26,231 bases of DNA. Source: GCA-2746795 sp964643965. GTDB taxonomy: Bacteria > Chloroflexota > Anaerolineae > Promineifilales > Promineifilaceae. The translations under genes were made by a program, and so were the position numbers. The notes below the pieces were generated by a model, which was not told the origin of the DNA, did no database searches, and saw only the letters and a program-made list of their open reading frames with translations. Position 1 is the stretch's first letter, and each line of letters begins with the position of its first letter. The stretch is taken from assembly GCA_964643965.1 (NCBI GenBank), contig CAZXVH010000077.1, positions 1-26,231 of the forward strand, in the 5' to 3' direction. Positions 21,844 to 26,231 of the stretch are shown here, in pieces.

Positions 21844-22710
21844 CTAAACAAAGATAAACAGCAGCATCGTGCCGAGCATATATAACGACGCATACTTAAA
21901 CAGGCCAAAGTTAAGCCGCTCGGAAGAGGTGGTGGCGCTGCGGATCGCCAGCAGCAGCAGCCCTGCCGACAGCACCGCTATCAAGCGCAGGTAGCCGATG
22001 GTCAGGCCAATGCCGTAAGCGGAGAGACCGATCATTAACGCCGCCAGTATGCTGGAAATGGCAATGATGATGTGGGTCGTTTGCACGCCGTAGACGGCGG
22101 GAAAGGTGGGTACGCCGGCCCGCGCATAATCTTCACGGTAACGTACGCTGAAGGTCATGATATGGGTGGGAATCCAGAAGAGGACGGCCAGCGCCAGCGC
22201 CACGCCGACCCATTCAATCTGCCCCATGCCCAGCGCCCGGCCGGCCAGCACCGGCATCCCGCCAGAGATGCCGCCCCAAATGATGCTCCAGGGGGTGCGT
22301 CGCTTGAGCCAGATGGTATAAACCACCACATCAAAAAACAGCCCGGCAAAGACGATAAGACCATATAGCGCATCCAGGGCCACCGCCCAGCCCACGCCCG
22401 CGACGGCAAAGATCAGACCGAGGCGTAACGCTTCTTGGGGGCTGACATCGCCGGAGGGCAACGGCCGTTTTGCCGTGCGGCTCATTTTGGCGTCAATATC
22501 CCGGTCGTACCACATGTTGAGGATGGTGCTGCCGCTGATTGCCAGGAAGAGGCTGCCGGTCAGCGCCAGCAGGATTTGCCAGTTGGTGACGGGACAGCGT
22601 GAACTCATAAACCCGGCCAGGCCCGTCAGCAGCAGCAGCCCCGTTTGCAGGCTTTTAATCAACGGCCAGAATCGTTTGGCGTCGGTGCGCAGTCTCGTAC
22701 TCAATGTCAT
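21844..22710 (-). CDS. ctaB: Heme O synthase (protoheme IX farnesyltransferase)
   Basis: The 288-residue UbiA-type prenyltransferase attaches farnesyl to heme b to make heme O. The first aspartate-rich motif reads NMWYDRDIDAKMSRTAKRPLP, with Asn65, Asp69 and Asp73. The second conserved block is YREDYARAGVPTFPAVYG. About eight to nine membrane helices are present. Of three nearby ATG codons, the one at 22710 has GGAG six bases upstream. Its place in an operon with a heme-copper-oxidase-like protein suggests that the enzyme made here uses heme O or A. No heme A synthase is seen in the window. Confidence 0.92.
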   Translation of the reverse strand: MTLSTRLRTDAKRFWPLIKSLQTGLLLLTGLAGFMSSRCPVTNWQILLALTGSLFLAISGSTILNMWYDRDIDAKMSRTAKRPLPSGDVSPQEALRLGLIFAVAGVGWAVALDALYGLIVFAGLFFDVVVYTIWLKRRTPWSIIWGGISGGMPVLAGRALGMGQIEWVGVALALAVLFWIPTHIMTFSVRYREDYARAGVPTFPAVYGVQTTHIIIAISSILAALMIGLSAYGIGLTIGYLRLIAVLSAGLLLLAIRSATTSSERLNFGLFKYASLYMLGTMLLFIFV

Positions 22711-22746
22711 CTTCATCTCCATCTGGAGCGCGAACGTCTCGTTCGC

Positions 22747-22854
22747 CCTGTGCAGGCGAGACGCCTGCGCTCCGATTTATTTAGCACAGCGGAAGCCTGC
22801 CCTGTGCAGGCGAGACGCCTGCGCTCCGATTTATTTAGCACAGCGGAAGCCTGC
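22747..22854. repeat. 54-bp perfect tandem duplication with inner hairpins
   Basis: Bases 22747-22800 are repeated exactly at 22801-22854. Each unit contains GCAGGCGAGACGCCTGC, a hairpin with 7-base arms. The upstream-strand side also has GAACGTCTCGTTC at about 22731-22743. The second copy covers the last codons and stop of the minus-strand lipoprotein gene, so the duplicate carries a spare copy of that gene's end. Confidence 0.85.
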
Positions 22855-23781
22855 CGCCGGGCCGTAATAGCTGGGGCCAGCGCTGTTGTTTTTCCAGACG
22901 CGCAAATCCACCGCGTAGGAGTAAAAACTGCCGCCGCGCAGATGGCGATAATGTTGGTCGGGGTAATCATCCCCCGTCCACTGCCAGACGTTGCCGGCCA
23001 TATCGTACAGGCCATAGGGGCTGGCGGCGTTCAGCGTTTCATAGTCATCGTAGGTTTGGCCGTTAAACAGCCCTACCGGTGTCGTATTCCCCAGTTTGCC
23101 AAACATCTTCTCAAACAAGTCAAACGAGGAGTAGTAGTTGGCATGGTTGTTCTCAATTTCATCGCCCCAGGGGAATGGCTGCCCACGCCCGTCTACCATC
23201 TCTGTGCCCCGCGCCGCCTTCTCCCATTCTACTTCTGTGGGCAAACGGGTCTCATAAAATTCACAATACGCATTGGCGCCAAACCAGGAGACCATCGTCA
23301 TGGGATGGTTGGCATATTCGGGAATCGGTGCAAACTGTTCGCCGTCAAAAGTAAGACGCAGGCCGGCCTCTTTCAGGGGGATGTACAATTTATCTCCGGC
23401 CTTAATTTCTTCTTCATGTTTGTAACCGTCAAAGGGATCGCCTGGATAATAGCCGGCAACCCCATACAGCAGTTGCACCACTTCGCCAGCTTCCACCTCA
23501 ACTTCACCAATGCGGATAACGTCGGCCGCCAGCGCCTCGTTGAGGAACCGGGCGTACTGTTCATTGGTGACATTGGTGATCATGATTTCGTAGTCGTCTA
23601 CGAAGGTCATGTGGTCGTGCTGGCCGTAGGGAAATTCTCCGGCCGGTACGTGCGCCCACGCTTCCGAGTCTATGCCCGTATCTACATACGGCGGCGTGAT
23701 GGCGCTGATGTCGGGAGCGGAGTCACAAGCGGTGGTAAGCAGTAAAAGGGTGAGGGTCAGGGTGAGGAGTATCTGTTTCAT
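22831..23781 (-). CDS. Lipoprotein with SUMF1/NirV-like (formylglycine-enzyme-type) domain
   Basis: ATG 23781 overlaps the preceding gene by 4 bases and gives 316 residues. It starts with a signal peptide, MKQILLTLTLTLLLLTTAC, with a lipobox cysteine at residue 19. The rest is a SUMF1/FGE-sulfatase domain with RLPTEVEWEKAARG, FPWGDE, YGLYDMAGNVWQWTGD, LRGGSF and the ending GFRCAK. The catalytic cysteines of true formylglycine-generating enzymes, normally just after the RGGSF block, are absent. It is therefore probably a binding or structural protein, as in NirV next to nitrite reductases. Its last codons lie in a 54-bp tandem duplication. Confidence 0.88.
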   Translation of the reverse strand: MKQILLTLTLTLLLLTTACDSAPDISAITPPYVDTGIDSEAWAHVPAGEFPYGQHDHMTFVDDYEIMITNVTNEQYARFLNEALAADVIRIGEVEVEAGEVVQLLYGVAGYYPGDPFDGYKHEEEIKAGDKLYIPLKEAGLRLTFDGEQFAPIPEYANHPMTMVSWFGANAYCEFYETRLPTEVEWEKAARGTEMVDGRGQPFPWGDEIENNHANYYSSFDLFEKMFGKLGNTTPVGLFNGQTYDDYETLNAASPYGLYDMAGNVWQWTGDDYPDQHYRHLRGGSFYSYAVDLRVWKNNSAGPSYYGPAAGFRCAK

Positions 23782-25319
23782 GATGAACTCTCCTTGAGAA
23801 CGGCCGTTAACTCTTCTTTGCGCCGTTCCTGTTCTACCAATTCCAACTCGGCCGCCTGTTGGCGCTCCTGAGATAATTCCGTCGTCCATATCCCCTTCTT
23901 GCGGAACAAATCAACCAGTCGCCATCCCATAAACAGCGCCAACACCACCAAAACTGAAGCCAGACCGATGTCGGCCAGCAGCATTGTCCAGTTCACGATG
24001 CCTTGCTGTGCTACTTCCGGGACGAACAGGCGCTTCATGGAGAAAATCGTTACCGCGCCAAAAGCCAGGTCAGACATGATGATCACCGCCCAGCCAAACC
24101 AGCGGCGTGCTCTGCCCTTCAAGCCAGACAAATCCGCGAAATAAAGCAGGATGATGGTGGCAATCAATCCGGCCAAAATGTGCCAGTGACCGGTCAGGAT
24201 GACGCGCTCTTCCCGATGAGGCCAAACGCGGAAGATTTCATTCAATTTGACCGCCATGAAAATGCCGACGCCGCTGACTGTGAAGTTCATAAACACCATC
24301 TGCCAGCCGGGGCCAAATTTCAACGGATCATGCAGCAGCGCTTTCACTTTTTGCCAGACAGAGGGCTTCACAATTTCCTGTGCGGCGATGCGCTCTTGAA
24401 TCAGCATGCGCCAGGAGTAGATGACGAACATAAGCGCCGCCAGCATCACACCCACCGACCCGACGTAGATAGTGGTGTGCGCCCAATCCACCCACACCAC
24501 CGACAGCGCCCCGAAGGTGATGACAATCGTCCCGACAATCATCAAGGGCATGGCGATGCGGTGCAAAATGCCTTTGAAATCGAGCCAGCGTCCCACAATC
24601 AAGGTGATGCCGATAGCGACCAGCGTCAACATGATGTGGAGATGGCCGATGATGGCGCTTTGCAGGGCAGTTTTGTTCGGCATGCGGATCAGGTCTTCAG
24701 CCAGAAAGGTTTCATGCCCGTTGCCCCAGAAAGAGCCAGTGACCGCGCCAAAAGCGGCCGAGAGCAGGGTCGCCAACGCCATTATAAAGAAGGCCAGCCG
24801 TTCCTGGCTTACGCCGTTTTTGAAGTGGGCATAAGGGGAATCGGCGGCCAGCCGGTACTCTTTTTTCCAGGGCCAGAGGGCCACCGCCAGCAGAATGCCA
24901 GCAAAGAAAACCAGCGATTGCCCCATAATAAACAGCCCGTGAAAGATGAAGTTATGCCCCCAATAGGCGAAGAGCAGGCCAAAGATAGCGGCCGTCAGGT
25001 ACCCCACCGTAATCGTGCCATTGATGATACTCTGTTCGTGGCGCTTCATGGGCAATATTTCCGTCATGAAGTACACCTCGATGGCGATGATGGTCATGGC
25101 GATGGTGTGGTAGAGCATGATGATGCGCCCTTCCCGCTCCGCCTCGATCAACTGTAGGTTGAGCAGATTGACGGTGATGTCTTTGACCCCCCACTCCACC
25201 ATCGGCCCGGACAACATGCCAAAAACGGCCGTTATAATCGCCACGGCCGCCATCGCCACTAAAGTCAAGCCTCTGGTAGAGCGGAATAAATAATCAAGTC
25301 GTTTGGCTAATGCATCCAT
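23778..25319 (-). CDS. 12-helix heme-copper-oxidase-like membrane protein, divergent
   Basis: ATG 25319 follows AGGAG and gives 513 residues; an upstream frame start at 25370 is less likely. Twelve membrane helices can be drawn in three blocks of four with visible sequence repetition. His71 lies in helix 2, His226 and His228 (GHLHIM) in helix 6, and His378 and His380 (GHWHIL) in helix 10. His127 and His281 lie in helices 4 and 8. Twelve helices, threefold pseudosymmetry and HxH in helix 10 match heme-copper oxidase subunit I, where that pair binds the two hemes. The helix-7 His-His pair for the second metal is missing. The C-terminus is a charged helix. Operon neighbours are a SUMF1 lipoprotein and heme O synthase. 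The superfamily is proposed, not proven; activity unknown. Confidence 0.6.
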   Translation of the reverse strand: MDALAKRLDYLFRSTRGLTLVAMAAVAIITAVFGMLSGPMVEWGVKDITVNLLNLQLIEAEREGRIIMLYHTIAMTIIAIEVYFMTEILPMKRHEQSIINGTITVGYLTAAIFGLLFAYWGHNFIFHGLFIMGQSLVFFAGILLAVALWPWKKEYRLAADSPYAHFKNGVSQERLAFFIMALATLLSAAFGAVTGSFWGNGHETFLAEDLIRMPNKTALQSAIIGHLHIMLTLVAIGITLIVGRWLDFKGILHRIAMPLMIVGTIVITFGALSVVWVDWAHTTIYVGSVGVMLAALMFVIYSWRMLIQERIAAQEIVKPSVWQKVKALLHDPLKFGPGWQMVFMNFTVSGVGIFMAVKLNEIFRVWPHREERVILTGHWHILAGLIATIILLYFADLSGLKGRARRWFGWAVIIMSDLAFGAVTIFSMKRLFVPEVAQQGIVNWTMLLADIGLASVLVVLALFMGWRLVDLFRKKGIWTTELSQERQQAAELELVEQERRKEELTAVLKESSS

Positions 25320-25378
25320 AACAAGGCTCCTATTCCCGTGAAACATAAGCAGTTTACGGGTAGTTTTCATTTGTGAAA

Positions 25379-25408
25379 ATTATAACAGACACTTGGTTGC
25401 ATTGTCTT
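25379..25408 (-). promoter_or_regulatory. Candidate promoter of the oxidase-like operon
   Basis: On the minus strand a perfect TATAAT (25384 down to 25379) is preceded by AAGACA (25408 to 25403) with an 18-base spacer. This leaves about 55 bases before the start codon at 25319. The -35 box is weak. Confidence 0.4.
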
Positions 25409-25510
25409 TGACAAAAGGCAAATCACCAGTGAAATGTGGCGCCCCTGTATCCATTCGCAGTGAGGCTACGAACGCATCTTTACAAATAATGACTTTGAAG
25501 ATCTAAATTT

Positions 25511-26179
25511 TTATGATTTATAGCTTACTTTCGCTTTTTTACAGCGCTTAAGAATATAGTCACACACAAAATCAAAATCGGCTGAACTGGCATAAACCTG
25601 GTTGTAGGACAGGTTTTCATTTACATAAATAACATGCCGCTTTTGATGCACCACAACGGATTTAACAGCGGCAAACTGGCTCACCGTGCTTTGTTTTGAG
25701 CCAGCCAACAGGCCAGCCCCCATCGTCTGTACATTGCCAGGAACCAAACCCGCTAACACAGTGACCATGGCTAGAACCTGGCTTTTTTCAAACTGCTTTT
25801 GCATCTGAATGTGTTTGACGCCGGCATCATCCATCTCAAAAACGACGCAATAGTGGCCCCTGTTTAGCAGCGCCACAAGCGGATAGGCCACCAGCCAAAG
25901 CAAGGCGGTGACAATCAGCGCCACCAGCCCCAGGATTTTTACAGCGATCCATAAAGCGGCGAAGAAGCCATCACCGTCGCTCAAGCTCAGGAAAAAGACC
26001 AGGAGCGCTGGCGCCAAGGCCCCTATCAGGATGACTTTCCAAATGGTGACAATTAAGGTGGGATTTTTCCACATACTCATTTCATACACCCAGCGCAGCA
26101 CGCCATCTGTGCCTCTGAGGATGTTGGGCGTCGCCTCGTGATTCGCTTGTTGATCACCAATCTGATTTGAAATCGTCAT
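25511..26179 (-). CDS. Hypothetical membrane protein with cytoplasmic PH-like region
   Basis: ATG 26179 has AGGAG five bases upstream and gives 222 residues. Two membrane helices lie near residues 44-66 and 75-103. The long C-terminal region (about residues 108-222) is mainly strands (HYCVVFEMDDAGVKHIQM, SVVVHQKRHVIYVNENLSYNQVYA) and resembles bacterial PH-like two-helix proteins. No cysteine motif or enzyme signature is visible. About 190 bases separate it from the oxidase-like operon, so it is probably its own unit. Function unknown. Confidence 0.7.
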   Translation of the reverse strand: MTISNQIGDQQANHEATPNILRGTDGVLRWVYEMSMWKNPTLIVTIWKVILIGALAPALLVFFLSLSDGDGFFAALWIAVKILGLVALIVTALLWLVAYPLVALLNRGHYCVVFEMDDAGVKHIQMQKQFEKSQVLAMVTVLAGLVPGNVQTMGAGLLAGSKQSTVSQFAAVKSVVVHQKRHVIYVNENLSYNQVYASSADFDFVCDYILKRCKKAKVSYKS

Positions 26180-26231
26180 ATTGCTTGCTCCTCTCCCTTT
26201 TAGACGAAAATAGAGCGCCATCTTCCAGATG

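Larger units (their letters stand above)
819..25233. repeat. Dispersed palindrome AACGGCCGTT, 17 exact copies
   Basis: Exact copies start at 819, 1441, 1940, 2141, 6795, 10229, 10676, 11531, 13101, 16085, 16184, 16286, 18665, 21056, 22460, 23799 and 25224. At least 15 further sites keep the inner ACGGCCGT (for example 4348, 9661, 12516, 18433, 20469). Random sequence of this length would hold well below one 10-mer copy. Sites lie in genes of both strands and in different frames, read as TAV, NGR or RPL, so the pressure acts on DNA and not protein. Counts are by eye. Confidence 0.9.

Noticed and set aside
22747..22854. CRISPR-like repeats
   Set aside because: There are two adjacent identical units with no spacers and no cas genes; this is a simple tandem duplication.
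22645..25157. Long plus-strand open frames (366 and 384 codons) opposite the lipoprotein and oxidase-like genes
   Set aside because: The minus-strand genes have signal peptide, domain motifs and helix patterns. The plus-strand products are His/Gln/Asp-rich antisense readings.
1..26231. tRNA, rRNA, riboswitch or transposase genes
   Set aside because: Looked for by eye (cloverleaf ends, conserved rRNA blocks, DDE or integrase motifs in the translations) and none was found.

Overview
The window most likely comes from a member of the Chloroflexota (Anaerolineae/Ardenticatenia-like). This is an inference from gene families and mixed GC content; no rRNA or marker gene is present to prove it. A 10-base palindrome, AACGGCCGTT, recurs on a HIP1-like scale. 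I count 17 exact copies by eye, and about 32 copies of the inner ACGGCCGT. They lie mostly inside genes and in different reading frames, so the motif is a signature of the genome rather than of one gene.

Bases 1-2530 hold the 3' end of an F-type ATPase operon of the alternative (N-ATPase-like) kind: a partial alpha subunit, a small PII-like protein of the DarA/PstA (cyclic-di-AMP receptor) fold, and the gamma subunit, followed by a terminator. Bases 2600-10350 are a run of mostly co-oriented single genes and pairs: a baeRF-type release-factor-like protein, a UPF0316 membrane protein, a universal stress protein, a remnant resembling the start of a radical SAM gene, a soluble histidine kinase with an OmpR-type regulator, an unknown protein, diaminopropionate ammonia-lyase, a Gre-factor-like protein and a MinD/CooC-like ATPase.

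Bases 10380-20020 carry a plus-strand respiratory cluster. It has a cytochrome b-like membrane protein, a NarB/Nap-type molybdopterin oxidoreductase, a membrane protein, a four-cluster ferredoxin, a Tat-anchored Rieske protein, a two-helix DUF6755 protein and a TDT/SLAC1-type anion channel. Together they look like a quinol-linked molybdoenzyme complex, possibly a nitrate reductase. Accessory genes interrupt the cluster: a DUF433/DUF5615 toxin-antitoxin pair bracketed by 17-bp repeats, a cupin, a PLDc_N-like gene with an in-frame stop, a DUF6624 protein whose leader is a 30-bp duplicate, and a UPF0175 antitoxin followed by only the C-terminal end of its toxin.

A long hairpin at 20357-20402 separates this cluster from a convergent minus-strand operon (25319 to 20444). 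That operon encodes a 12-helix protein with a pseudo-threefold repeat and histidines in helices 2, 6 and 10, as in heme-copper oxidase subunit I but without the usual His-His pair. It also encodes a lipoprotein with a SUMF1/NirV-like domain, heme O synthase and two polytopic membrane proteins. This is the best candidate for an undescribed respiratory system in the window. A lone minus-strand membrane protein closes the window. There is no gene-free stretch longer than 300 bases, and I saw no tRNA, rRNA, CRISPR array or transposase.
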